Under the pieces are notes generated by a model. It worked only from the letters and a program-made list of their open reading frames with translations, searched no databases and was not told the DNA's origin. The translations under genes were made by a program, and so were the position numbers. Positions 19,037 through 29,005 of a stretch of 41,679 nucleotides of DNA are shown here, one piece after another; the stretch's first letter is position 1, and the number at the start of each line of letters is the position of its first letter. Source of the stretch: DASRDU01 sp035560235 (lineage in GTDB: Bacteria > Acidobacteriota > Blastocatellia > RBC074); NCBI GenBank assembly GCA_035560235.1, contig DATMAG010000111.1, positions 1 to 41,679 on the forward strand, read 5' to 3'.

Positions 19037-19123
19037 CGGCGGTTGGAATCTGTGCCACAACGGGCGGGTTGCCTGCGATCAAAGAAAAACTGCCGGAAGT
19101 GTCACAATCTGAAGGCAGTCAGA

Positions 19124-19152
19124 TTGGCCAGGCCAGTCTGACTGTGTAAAAT
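19124..19152 (+). promoter_or_regulatory. predicted promoter of the PSCyt1/DUF1553 gene
   Basis: TTGGCC (19124-19129) and TAAAAT (19147-19152) are separated by 17 bases. The start would be near 19159, some 80 bases upstream of ATG 19241. The leader also contains a TTTTACAAAATTTTACAA direct repeat (about 19185-19203) of unknown meaning. Confidence 0.4.
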
Positions 19153-19240
19153 GCGGTTTCGCCCGGCGCCGTTTCCCTGATTCATTTTACAAAATTTTAC
19201 AAGTCACCCTTCCGCTCAGCGTTGTGAGGAGAACACCGCA

Positions 19241-22200
19241 ATGCCACGAACCGGTCTTCATGTCAGGTTCCGCCCGTCATCACTCGTCAGATTCCTTTTC
19301 GTCTGTGCCTTTGTTCCGGCTTTCGGCCTGGCCGCAGGTATGCTCTCTGCAACCGCCGCTCGTCAGAACGCGCAGGCGGTGGATTTTTTGCGGGATATTC
19401 AGCCGATCTTTCAGGCAGCCTGCGTAAATTGCCACAGCGCGAAAAAAGCGATGGGCCAGTTGCGGCTGGATGACAGACAGATGGCCCTTAAAGGCGGCCT
19501 GTCCGGCGCAGCCATCATTCCCGGCAACAGTCGTCAAAGCCGCCTGCTGGCCCGATTACTCGGCGAAGGCGGCGAAGCCCGCATGCCGATGGGCCGCGAC
19601 CCGCTCAGCCCCGCACAGATTGACCTGATTCGCCGCTGGATTGATCAGGGCGCAACGTGGCCCGGCGAATCTCAGTCTCAATCACAGTCTCAAATCTCAA
19701 ATCTGAAATCTGAAATTCCAAAACACTGGGCCTACGTCAAACCCGTGCAGCCTGCGCTTCCGGCGGTGAAAAATGCCGCGTGGGTGCGCAATCCGATAGA
19801 CAACTTCATTCTGGCCCGGCTTGAAAAAGAAGGTTTGCAGCCCGCGCCCGCCGCTTCGAAGGAAACGCTGCTGCGGCGCGTCTACCTCGATCTGACTGGC
19901 CTGCCGCCAAGCATCAGGGAGATTGATGAGTTTCTGGCTGACAAATCGCCCGACGCTTATGAAAAGGTCGTTGACCGGTTGCTTGCTTCACCGCATTACG
20001 GCGAACGGTGGGCGCGGCCCTGGCTCGACCTGGCGCGCTATGCCGACTCGAACGGTTACGAAAAAGACAACCTGCGGACGATGTGGAAGTATCGTGACTG
20101 GGTGATCAATGCGCTCAACCGCGACCTGCCTTTCGATCAGTTCACGATTGAGCAGCTCGCAGGCGATATGCTGCCCGGCGCGACCATTGACCAGAAGATT
20201 GCGACCGGATTTCACCGCAACACGCTGCTCAATACCGAAGGCGGCGTTGATCCTGAAGAAGCGCGCTTTGAAGTGCTGGTTGATCGCGTCAACACAACCG
20301 CAACGGTCTGGCTCGGCACGACGCTCGCCTGCGCGCAGTGCCACAATCACAAATACGATCCATTTTCGCAGAAAGACTATTACCGGCTTTACGCCTTCTT
20401 TGAAACCACCGAGTACCAGATTCAGGGATCAGCGTCATTTGACCGCGTGGCCTATGAACCGAAACTCGACCTGCCCACGCCGGAGCAGGAAGCGAAACGG
20501 CGCGCGCTCAACGAAGAAATCACGAGGCTTGAAACAAGGCTGAATACGCAGACGCCGGAACTCGATGCGGCGCAGGTTGAATGGGAAAAGCAACTGCTGT
20601 CTGAACCGAACAAGTGGACAACGCTTGATCCGACTGAAGCAAAATCAACCGGCGGCACGACGCTGACAAAGCTGGAAGACAAATCATTGCTCGCTTCAGG
20701 CGCGGCGCCTGAGTTTGACGAATACATCATCAAAGCGCGCACACCGCTCAAATCAGTCTCCGCTTTGCGCATCGAAGCCCTGACCGATAAAAGCCTGCCG
20801 CGCGGCGGCCCGGGACGCGATCTGTACGGCCACTTTATTCTTTCGACGATTGAAGCTGAAGCCGATGGCAAACCGCTGGAGTTCGTCAACGGCAACTGGG
20901 ACGACGGGCTGGCGCGCTTCGATGCGAAATCGTTTTTCAGCAAAGAGGCGATGACGCAGATTGCCGACCGCCCTCGCGGCTGGCTCATCAATGCGACTGA
21001 TGACATCACGCGCCTGAACCGCCAGGCTGTCTTTACGCTCGCTCAGCCGCTTGCTGCTGACCAGCCGGTTGAACTGACGATCAGGTTGAAATTCCTGGCC
21101 GGTGGATTGTGCCAGGGCATTGGTCGCGTGCGCCTGTCGGTGACTGATGGCGCTGAACCGCTGAAGATCGTTTCCATTCCGGCCTCGCTGCGTCCGGTGC
21201 TTGAAATTCCAACTGCGCAGCGCACTGAAAAACAGAAATCCGCTTTGTCAGCTCAGTTTCGTTCACTGACGCCGCTGCTCAAAAAAGAGCGTGACCGTCT
21301 GAGCGAACTGAAAAGGGAACTCGGCAATCTGGGCATCGTGACTGCCCTGATTATGCAGGAGCGGCCATCATTCGAGCGGCCATCAACATACCTCCGCGAA
21401 CGCGGCGGCTTTCTGAACAAAGGCGAAAAGGTCTATGCGGCGACGCCTGCCGTGCTGCCGCCGATGCCTGAAAACGCTCCGGTCAATCGCCTGGGTCTGG
21501 CTTACTGGCTGGTGGATGAAAGCAACCCGCTGACCGCGCGCGTGGCCGTCAATCGTTTCTGGGAACAGTTTTTCGGGCGTGGCATTGTCGAAACGAGCGA
21601 GGATTTCGGCACGCAGGGACAGCCGCCGACGCACCCTGAACTGCTCGACTGGCTGGCCGTTGAGTTCATGAAAAAACAGAAGTGGAGCATGAAGGCGCTG
21701 CATCGGCTGATCGTCACTTCGGCCACCTATCGCCAGGCTTCTGAAGTCAGTCCCGCGCTGCTCGAAAAAGATCCGTACAATCGCCTGCTCGCGCGCGGCC
21801 CGCGCTTTCGCGTTGAAGCCGAAATGATCCGCGATCTGTCGCTCACCGCAAGCGGCCTGCTCAGTCGCAAAATCGGCGGGCCGAGCGTGATGCCGCCGCA
21901 ACCAGACGGCATCTGGCGCAATCCGTACAGCAGCGAGAAATGGATTGCGGCCAGAGGCGAAGATCGTTACCGGCGCGGTCTGTACACATTCATTCGCCGC
22001 ACTTCGCCGTATCCGGCCATGATGACCTTCGATGCGACGAGCCGTGAATTCTGCACCGTGCGTCGCGTGCGCACCAACACGCCGCTGCAATCGCTGACTC
22101 TGCTCAACGACGAAGCCGCGATGGAGATGGCCCGCGCCCTTGCCCGCCGCCTGTTTGCCGAAGCCGCAGGCGACGCGAGAGCCAAAGCCGAATACGGCTT

Positions 22201-22414
22201 CCGCCTCTGTCTGACGCGCCGCCCGAAAGCCGCTGAACTTGATCGCCTGGTCGCGCTTTACGAGCAGCAACTGGCGAATTACAAAGCAAACCCGCAGGCT
22301 GCCGAACAACTGATGAAAGGCGACGCGAGAGAACTGCCCGCGCCTGAACTGGCCGCGTGGACAATCGTCGCCAACGTGCTGCTCAATCTGGATGAAACGC
22401 TGACGAAACAATAA
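19241..22414 (+). CDS. PSCyt1/DUF1549/DUF1553 cytochrome-like exported protein
   Basis: The 1057-residue protein starts at ATG 19241 behind GAGGAGA and has a signal peptide (residues ~12-40). It carries a planctomycete-type cytochrome c domain with 'CVNCHSAKKAMGQLRLDD' (CxxCH near residue 61) and 'ARMPMGRDPLSPAQIDLIRR'. DUF1549 follows ('LRRVYLDLTGLPPSIREIDE', 'RWARPWLDLARYADSNGYEK') with a second CxxCH in 'CAQCHNHKYDPF'. The C-terminal DUF1553 has 'LAYWLVDESNPLTARVAVNR' and 'FGTQGQPPTHPELLDWLAVE'. Both CxxCH sites could bind heme. The family is thought to act in extracytoplasmic polymer breakdown but is little characterised. Between the first two domains lies 'SQSQSQSQISNLKSEI', encoded by a repeat. 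Confidence 0.92.
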   Translation: MPRTGLHVRFRPSSLVRFLFVCAFVPAFGLAAGMLSATAARQNAQAVDFLRDIQPIFQAACVNCHSAKKAMGQLRLDDRQMALKGGLSGAAIIPGNSRQSRLLARLLGEGGEARMPMGRDPLSPAQIDLIRRWIDQGATWPGESQSQSQSQISNLKSEIPKHWAYVKPVQPALPAVKNAAWVRNPIDNFILARLEKEGLQPAPAASKETLLRRVYLDLTGLPPSIREIDEFLADKSPDAYEKVVDRLLASPHYGERWARPWLDLARYADSNGYEKDNLRTMWKYRDWVINALNRDLPFDQFTIEQLAGDMLPGATIDQKIATGFHRNTLLNTEGGVDPEEARFEVLVDRVNTTATVWLGTTLACAQCHNHKYDPFSQKDYYRLYAFFETTEYQIQGSASFDRVAYEPKLDLPTPEQEAKRRALNEEITRLETRLNTQTPELDAAQVEWEKQLLSEPNKWTTLDPTEAKSTGGTTLTKLEDKSLLASGAAPEFDEYIIKARTPLKSVSALRIEALTDKSLPRGGPGRDLYGHFILSTIEAEADGKPLEFVNGNWDDGLARFDAKSFFSKEAMTQIADRPRGWLINATDDITRLNRQAVFTLAQPLAADQPVELTIRLKFLAGGLCQGIGRVRLSVTDGAEPLKIVSIPASLRPVLEIPTAQRTEKQKSALSAQFRSLTPLLKKERDRLSELKRELGNLGIVTALIMQERPSFERPSTYLRERGGFLNKGEKVYAATPAVLPPMPENAPVNRLGLAYWLVDESNPLTARVAVNRFWEQFFGRGIVETSEDFGTQGQPPTHPELLDWLAVEFMKKQKWSMKALHRLIVTSATYRQASEVSPALLEKDPYNRLLARGPRFRVEAEMIRDLSLTASGLLSRKIGGPSVMPPQPDGIWRNPYSSEKWIAARGEDRYRRGLYTFIRRTSPYPAMMTFDATSREFCTVRRVRTNTPLQSLTLLNDEAAMEMARALARRLFAEAAGDARAKAEYGFRLCLTRRPKAAELDRLVALYEQQLANYKANPQAAEQLMKGDARELPAPELAAWTIVANVLLNLDETLTKQ
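19671..19722. repeat. AATCTGAAATC-type repeat inside a coding region
   Basis: The stretch is built from CAGTCTCAA and CAAATCTGAAATCTGAAAT words and encodes Ser/Gln-rich residues followed by ISNLKSEI in the linker between the cytochrome and DUF1549 domains. It is related to the repeats at 10721-10827. Confidence 0.7.
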
Positions 22415-22451
22415 CTGCTGAAATTCTTATCCACCGGAGAGAAACAAAACC

Positions 22452-23300
22452 ATGCCGAGTCTGATTGCCACACTGTCCCGTTACCGTTATCTGATTTTTG
22501 CCGCTCTGATTGCCTGTGTCGCCCTGGGCGGTTCGATTGCCCTGACCAGGGCGCAGCAGCAGACCGCGCCGCAATGGACGCCGCAGGAGATGCAGGAAAC
22601 TCTGAACAAGGCCATTCAGATGGGCCTGCTGCAACCGGCCCTGCCTGCGCCAAAGACCGAGCCGACCGTAATCACGCCGGGCGCAAAACCAGGCGATGCA
22701 CCTTCGGATGCCATCGTGTTATTCGACGGCAAAGACCTGTCGGGATGGAAGAGAGTTCTCGACGGCAGCGAGGCAAAATGGGAAGTCAAAGACGGTTATA
22801 TGCAGGTCAAAGCCGGAACCGGTGACATTGCGACAAAGTATGAATACGGCGACTGCCAGTTGCACATCGAATGGGCGACGCCCGCCGAAGTCAAAGGCGA
22901 AAGCCAGGGACGCGGCAACAGCGGCGTCTTTCTGATGGGACATTACGAAGTGCAGGTGCTCGATTCATACAACAACAAGACCTACTTTCACGGGCAGGCC
23001 GGAGCCGTTTACAAACAGCACGCGCCGCTCGTCAACGCCTGCCGCAAGCCCGGCGAATGGCAGAGCTACGACATTATTTTCAAGGCTCCGAAGTTCGACG
23101 AGATGGGCAAAGTCACCGAACGCGCCCGCGTGACAGTGCTGCACAACGGCGTGCTGATTCAGAACAACGTCGAAATTTACGGGGAAACATGGCACGACCG
23201 CGCCCCGCAATACATCGCGCACGGCCCGAAGGGCCCGCTCAAACTGCAGGATCACGGCAATCCGGTGCGGTATCGGAATATCTGGGTGAGGCCGCTGTAA
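22452..23300 (+). CDS. DUF1080 (3-keto-disaccharide hydrolase-like) exported protein
   Basis: The 282-residue protein has an N-terminal membrane/signal segment ('YLIFAALIACVALGGSIALT') and a linker with 'TPGAKPGDAPSDA'. A DUF1080 concanavalin-like domain starts at 'IVLFDGKDLSGWKRVLDG' (near residue 95), followed by 'WEVKDGYMQVKAGTGDIATK', 'GNSGVFLMGHYEVQVLDSY' and the ending 'GNPVRYRNIWVRPL'. These are hallmarks of the family, some members of which cleave 3-keto-glycosides. GGAGAG precedes ATG 22452, 37 bases after the previous stop, so it is probably co-transcribed with it. It likely acts on sugars in the periplasm or outside the cell. Confidence 0.9.
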   Translation: MPSLIATLSRYRYLIFAALIACVALGGSIALTRAQQQTAPQWTPQEMQETLNKAIQMGLLQPALPAPKTEPTVITPGAKPGDAPSDAIVLFDGKDLSGWKRVLDGSEAKWEVKDGYMQVKAGTGDIATKYEYGDCQLHIEWATPAEVKGESQGRGNSGVFLMGHYEVQVLDSYNNKTYFHGQAGAVYKQHAPLVNACRKPGEWQSYDIIFKAPKFDEMGKVTERARVTVLHNGVLIQNNVEIYGETWHDRAPQYIAHGPKGPLKLQDHGNPVRYRNIWVRPL

Positions 23301-23338
23301 AATTTCCGGATTCGACTATGGCTATGCAGTCTGCTGAT

Positions 23339-23791
23339 TCATTGCTCCTTCGCCTGTTGAACCGGATCGTCAGCAGGCGGGTGACGATCAATAACAACAT
23401 CGGCAGAGCGAATATTTATTACGCGTTCCCGGTTGAGTTCGAGTCGTTGAACCGTGGCTCTGCCGATGGCTGTCAGCGGAATGATGTGCAGCTTGTCCGC
23501 TGACCAGATGAAATGTTCTGCCCAGCGATGCAGGCGCGGATTAAAGATCGGAACCGTCTGACCAGTTTGCGGATCCGGCGCACTCCTTTTGTCTGATTTG
23601 CGACGGTTGCAGTGAAAGCAGGCGAGGGCGAGATTATCAACTGATTCATCACCACCATCCGGAATGGGTACAAGATGGTCAATGGTAAAGGGAACATATT
23701 GCCATCGTTCACTGGTATGGCAATATTCGCAGAGGAAAGCGGCACGCTGGCGAACCTGCTGCTGAAGCTCAGACGGGATTTTACGAGGCAC
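23339..23791 (-). CDS. HNH endonuclease
   Basis: The 150-residue protein begins at GTG 23791, with AGGAA at good spacing inside the end of the upstream gene. It has a compact HNH nuclease domain: 'CEYCHTSE' (first CxxC), 'FTIDHLVPIPDGGDESVDNL' (catalytic His in DH), 'ALACFHC' and 'NRRKSDKRSAPDPQTGQ' (second Cys pair and final N). The C-terminal part, 'IFNPRLHRWAEHFIWSADKL' and 'IIPLTAIGRATVQRLELNRE', is typical of a widespread stand-alone HNH subgroup. It should nick or cut DNA using a metal ion. It overlaps the 103-residue partner gene by 11 bases, so the two are translationally coupled. It converges on the DUF1080 gene with a 38-base gap. Confidence 0.9.
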   Translation of the reverse strand: MPRKIPSELQQQVRQRAAFLCEYCHTSERWQYVPFTIDHLVPIPDGGDESVDNLALACFHCNRRKSDKRSAPDPQTGQTVPIFNPRLHRWAEHFIWSADKLHIIPLTAIGRATVQRLELNRERVINIRSADVVIDRHPPADDPVQQAKEQ

Positions 23792-24092
23792 GGGACGGTT
23801 CCTGTGGCTGCGCCTGCTGCGCCAGATTGCGAATCAGGCGGTTGAGATAACTCAGATAATCATCAACCTCTTCGTATTGTTGCAACTCGTCTTCTTCATC
23901 GGCAGTCAGCATTGATTCACGTTGTCTGCACAGCAGATCTTCGATTCTGTTTCTGATTGGTTGAGAGGCGCGAAAGATCAGCACACCCTGCTCAAGCTCA
24001 ATGTCAATTGCGCCTTCGCTGGGCAGTGTGACAGGCAGAGCGTGCAATACCGGGACAGGCTGAAGCAGCATTGTTTCATTGAAAGGTTCCAT
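23781..24092 (-). CDS. small acidic partner protein of the HNH endonuclease
   Basis: The 103-residue protein starts at ATG 24092 behind GGAGGTGTT, which fixes the start; the frame continues upstream but overlaps the divergent DUF1501 gene. The first part is predicted beta-like ('PVTLPSEGAIDIELEQGVLI'). A helical acidic part follows ('MLTADEEDELQQYEEVDDYL', 'SYLNRLIRNLA'). I recall similar 'LT..E..E......vD..lsllk.ra' tails on small proteins encoded just before HNH genes in cyanobacteria, chloroflexi and acidobacteria, but know of no named function. It overlaps the HNH gene by 11 bases. An antitoxin, a DNA-binding regulator or a nuclease cofactor are all possible. Confidence 0.75.
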   Translation of the reverse strand: MEPFNETMLLQPVPVLHALPVTLPSEGAIDIELEQGVLIFRASQPIRNRIEDLLCRQRESMLTADEEDELQQYEEVDDYLSYLNRLIRNLAQQAQPQEPSRAS

Positions 24093-24147
24093 AACACCTC
24101 CATTCGGGCTGTGGCCTGATCTTACTACAGGGCAGGAAGGAAAAACC

Positions 24148-25587
<1,440 letters not shown>

Positions 25588-25592
25588 CCTTC

Positions 25593-25685
25593 AGCCACGG
25601 ATTCACACGAATCCGCACGAGTTGAAGATTCATCAGCAGTGCTTCACTGACTTGTTGATTTGTGAAAATTCGTGTTCATTTCTGG
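25593..25685. repeat. long imperfect inverted repeat (element A)
   Basis: The left arm, CCACGGATTCACACGAATCC, faces a right arm that reads, reverse-complemented, GCCAGAAATGAACACGAATT. The core ACACGAAT is perfect. It lies directly after the DUF1501 stop, in a 130-base gap before the convergent SET gene, and is made of the same TCGTG/CACGAA words as the elements at 28911 and 33359. Confidence 0.55.
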
Positions 25686-25717
25686 CAGCTTTCCCTGCCT
25701 TTTTGAGCGGCTGTTCT

Positions 25718-26188
25718 TTATTTCTTCTCGCACGGACACGGATCTATCCTGCCGTCGTTGTCCATAATCACATAATCCCAGACTAGTTCCTCGCCGGGTT
25801 GAATGTCCCGCAGCGCATAAAAGATCGGGTGGCCGTGCGTGATGCGCAGGTAAACGTTCGGCTCGCAGGAATGGTTGATGTAACGCGTTTCGTTGCCGCC
25901 GCGACTGCCGTCAACTGCCCACACCTCATCAATCCCGACGATGTAGTTCAGATCCCAGGGGGCTTCCTCCGTACTCAGGTCATCGAAGCGAACGCGCAGG
26001 CCTTCGTACTCAGCAATCTTGCGGCCTTTCGGAAAACGCTGTGTGGCAAAGCAGCCGAGGCCGTGCAGCGGTGACGGGCGCACGGTCAGGCCCGGCACGG
26101 AGCGGGAATGCGCGGGGCGAATGTCAGGACGCCGGAATTCGGCTGAAGTGTGGTGATGTGATCTGCTGCGTTGTGATCTGTCTTTCAT
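25718..26188 (-). CDS. SET-domain protein (putative lysine methyltransferase)
   Basis: From ATG 26188 the protein has 156 residues. A 38-codon upstream extension to 26302 is possible but unlike the family. A basic N-terminus (KDRSQRSRSHHH) is followed by a SET domain: 'SPLHGLGCFATQRFPKGRKI', 'AEYEGLRV', 'NETRYINHSCEPNVYLR' (cofactor and substrate motif RYINHSCxPN) and 'GEELVWDYVI' (catalytic Tyr region). It ends in 'DPCPCEKK', a partial post-SET Cys group. SET proteins transfer methyl from S-adenosylmethionine to lysine. The target in this bacterium is unknown. No clear Shine-Dalgarno fixes the start. Confidence 0.85.
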   Translation of the reverse strand: MKDRSQRSRSHHHTSAEFRRPDIRPAHSRSVPGLTVRPSPLHGLGCFATQRFPKGRKIAEYEGLRVRFDDLSTEEAPWDLNYIVGIDEVWAVDGSRGGNETRYINHSCEPNVYLRITHGHPIFYALRDIQPGEELVWDYVIMDNDGRIDPCPCEKK

Positions 26189-26401
26189 CTTTGTGAAGTG
26201 AGTTGATGAATGATTCTGATGATTAGAAATACAGATGGAGAAAGCATGAAAATTCAGTGCCACTTTAATGGTGTCTGATATGGCAATGTCATAATTTTGC
26301 AAAACCCCGGAGTATGATGTAACTGATGTCCGCAGGCATCACTGACGATCCACTGCCGCCCCGGCACCTGCTGATCCACAATCCCATTCCGGTTTCACGT
26401 A

Positions 26402-28894
26402 ATGGTGGCAGTGCAGCAACAAAAGCTTTTCATCTACCAGACTCTGATTCTGCTGGCTGGCGCGGCGCTCTGGCTGGCCGGACTGCCAAAGCTTGCGGCC
26501 CTGCCGCTGCGAACGCTGAGCGAGTTGTTGCTGCTCGGGCTGGTTGTGGCGCTGGCCAGTCTGCGTTCGATTCCGATTCCATCCATCAGTTTCAAATTCA
26601 TCAACCGGCAGGATACCTGCGTCACTGCTTCAGACGCCATCATTCTGCTGCTCGTGGTGGCTTACGGGAACGCTCCGGCGATTCTGTTGGCCGGGGTTGA
26701 CGGGTTTCTCGGTTCACGTTCCTCAATTCCTGACAACCATCCGCAGCGCCGGATGATCAGCCTGCGCTCAGCCGCGACGATGTGTATTTCGGTGGCCCTG
26801 GCGGCGCTGGTCGGGCGGCTGTTTCTGCACAGCGCGCAGCCGGTCGAGCCGGGCGAATGCGCTCATCCGCTGTCGCAGGTGATGCTCGCGCTGATTGCGG
26901 CTGCGGCCACACACTTTCTGGTCAATTCCTCGCTTGTGGCCAGTTTTGTGGCGCTGAAAAACGGCGGCAGCTTCTTCAGGGAATGGACGGGCAATTACCT
27001 CTGGATGGGGGCAAGCTGTTTTCCGACCGTGCTGGTGGCGGGAACGATTTACTTCGGCATCAGCCGGATTGGCTGGGCGACCTGGCTGCTGAGCCTGCCG
27101 ATCATTCTGGCTGGTTATTTTTCAGTCAGGCTGTATCACGGCAAACTGGAGGAAAAGGATGCGCTGGCGCGTGAAATCGCCGCCATTCACCTGCGCTCCA
27201 TCGAAGCCCTCTCCCGGGCCGTCGTGGCGCGCGATCAGGTCGCGCACGGACACATCAAGCGTGTGCAGACTTACGCGCTCGGACTGGCCCGGTACTGTAA
27301 TCTGACCGAAAGTGAATTTGAGGCCCTGCGCGCCGGAGCGCTGCTCTTTGATGTCGGCAAGCTCGCCGTGCCTGATTACATTCTCAACAAACCGGGCCGG
27401 CTGACTCCGGCAGAGTATGAACGGATGAAGATTCACACGCTGGTCGGTGAAGAGATTGTCAGCACCATCAGCTTTCCCTATCCGGTTGCGCCAATCGTGC
27501 GGCACCATCACGAATGCTGGGACGGTTCCGGTTATCCGGACGGACTGCGCGCTGAACAGATCCCGATTGGCGCGCGCATACTCTCGCTCGTCATCTGTTA
27601 CGACGTGCTGACGAACGATCAGCCCTATCAGAAGAGGCATTCGCGCGAAGAGGCCGTTGAACTGCTGCGCGCTGAAAGCGGCACCCGGCACGATCCGCAT
27701 CTGGTCAGCCTCTTTATCGAACACCTCAGCGAATTCGAACTCGAAGTTGCGGTCGAAACACTGACCGCAGTGCCTGAACTGAGCAATTCACAGTCGTTCA
27801 GAACAGTGAAGAAAGAAGCGCAGGCGGCGTCCAGGCAGGAGGAAACCTATCTCGAACGCATCGGGAGCGCGCACCGTGAATTCAATACGCTGTATCGCCT
27901 GGCGCAGTCCTTTGTCAGTTCGCTCGATCTGGACACAACGCTCGGCATCATCAGCGAACAACTGCATCATCTGGTCTTCTTTGATACGTGCGTGATCTAT
28001 CTGACCGCGCCTGAAGGCGGCACGGCTGCGGCGCGCTATGTTGACGGGCCTGGCTCGCGGGCGTTCGAGAACCGCCGGATTGCCTTTGACGAAGGCCTGA
28101 CCGGCTGGGTGCTGGCCAACCAGGAGCATTTTTACAATACCGATCCGGCGCTCGATTTTGACGGGCTGAACACGGTGAATGCTGAGGACCAGTGTTATCA
28201 GGACTTCCGAAACCTGTATGTCTTTCCGCTGATCAGAGAGGGTGAAACGCTTGGCGCAGTGGCGCTCTATTCATTCAGCCCGGAGCTTTACACGCCTGAC
28301 CACGTGCGCCTGATCGAAATGGCCACGCCGATTGCTTCCGAAGCAGTCAATAATGCGCTGCGTTATGCGCGGCGCGAGGAAGAGACGCTGACCGATGATC
28401 TGACCGGCCTCGGCAATTCGCGGGCGATTGATGTGCAGGGACAGAAGGAGCTTGAGCGGTGCACACAGGAAGGCCGCACGCTGACGATTCTGATGATGGA
28501 TCTGGATCGCTTCAAGCAGGTCAACGACACCTGGGGCCATCGCGCCGGCAGCCGGATGCTCAGCGAACTCGGGCCGCTGATTGCGCGCACGCTGCGCCGC
28601 GCCGATTTCGTCGCGCGTTATGGCGGCGATGAATTCTTCGCGCTGCTGCCTGACACTGATTATGAACAGGCTCGCCGCGTCATTGACCGCATCGAAGCAG
28701 ATGTCAACGCGCACCGGATGGAAGTCACGGACGGTCAGACGGTGAGCGTCGGCATCAGCATCGGAGCCGCTCAGCTCGGACGCGATGGCAATACGCTCGA
28801 AGAACTGATTGCCAGAGCCGATCAGGAGATGTACGCAACCAAGGCCCGGCACAAACAGCAGTCGCAGGGTTCAGCCATAATTGCCGCAAGCTGA
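26402..28894 (+). CDS. membrane HD-GYP-like/GAF/GGDEF signalling protein
   Basis: The 830-residue protein has about seven membrane helices (residues ~10-245). An HD-GYP-type domain follows (~265-430): 'GHIKRVQTYALGLARYC', 'LLFDVGKLAVPDYIL' and 'HHHECWDGSGYPDGL'. Then come a GAF domain (~495-655) and a GGDEF domain with 'RYGGDEFFALLPD' (GGDEF at 741-745). RRAD at 732-735 is an RxxD inhibitory site at the right distance. The GGDEF half should make cyclic di-GMP. In the HD half the metal-binding His of 'HD' is Phe (F316-D317), so phosphodiesterase activity is doubtful. The start at ATG 26402 is chosen because it precedes the first membrane helix. No ligand for the membrane domain is known. Confidence 0.9.
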   Translation: MVAVQQQKLFIYQTLILLAGAALWLAGLPKLAALPLRTLSELLLLGLVVALASLRSIPIPSISFKFINRQDTCVTASDAIILLLVVAYGNAPAILLAGVDGFLGSRSSIPDNHPQRRMISLRSAATMCISVALAALVGRLFLHSAQPVEPGECAHPLSQVMLALIAAAATHFLVNSSLVASFVALKNGGSFFREWTGNYLWMGASCFPTVLVAGTIYFGISRIGWATWLLSLPIILAGYFSVRLYHGKLEEKDALAREIAAIHLRSIEALSRAVVARDQVAHGHIKRVQTYALGLARYCNLTESEFEALRAGALLFDVGKLAVPDYILNKPGRLTPAEYERMKIHTLVGEEIVSTISFPYPVAPIVRHHHECWDGSGYPDGLRAEQIPIGARILSLVICYDVLTNDQPYQKRHSREEAVELLRAESGTRHDPHLVSLFIEHLSEFELEVAVETLTAVPELSNSQSFRTVKKEAQAASRQEETYLERIGSAHREFNTLYRLAQSFVSSLDLDTTLGIISEQLHHLVFFDTCVIYLTAPEGGTAAARYVDGPGSRAFENRRIAFDEGLTGWVLANQEHFYNTDPALDFDGLNTVNAEDQCYQDFRNLYVFPLIREGETLGAVALYSFSPELYTPDHVRLIEMATPIASEAVNNALRYARREEETLTDDLTGLGNSRAIDVQGQKELERCTQEGRTLTILMMDLDRFKQVNDTWGHRAGSRMLSELGPLIARTLRRADFVARYGGDEFFALLPDTDYEQARRVIDRIEADVNAHRMEVTDGQTVSVGISIGAAQLGRDGNTLEELIARADQEMYATKARHKQQSQGSAIIAAS

Positions 28895-28910
28895 CCCTTA
28901 CATTCATTTC

Positions 28911-28983
28911 CCCGCGAAGTCACGCGAAGCAGCACGAAGTAATAGTCTATCTTCTCTTCGTGCTGCTTCGCGTGTCTTCGGGA
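28911..28983. repeat. long inverted repeat (element B), possible terminator
   Basis: GAAG-t-CACGCGAAGCAGCACGAAG (28916-28939) pairs with CTTCGTGCTGCTTCGCGTG-t-CTTC (28956-28979), a 24-bp stem with one mismatch and a 16-base loop. It lies 17 bases after the GGDEF gene stop, in a 111-base gap before the convergent lipoprotein gene. No T run follows, so Rho-independent termination is uncertain. Confidence 0.8.
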
Positions 28984-29005
28984 GGGAAATATCCTGAATG
29001 CTGAA

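Noticed and set aside
21383..22411. 342-codon frame antisense to the DUF1553 domain
   Set aside because: The sense frame carries conserved DUF1553 motifs; the antisense has none.
26297..26318. Promoter TTGCAA/TATGAT upstream of the GGDEF gene
   Set aside because: The spacing is only 10 bases, far too short for a sigma-70-type promoter.
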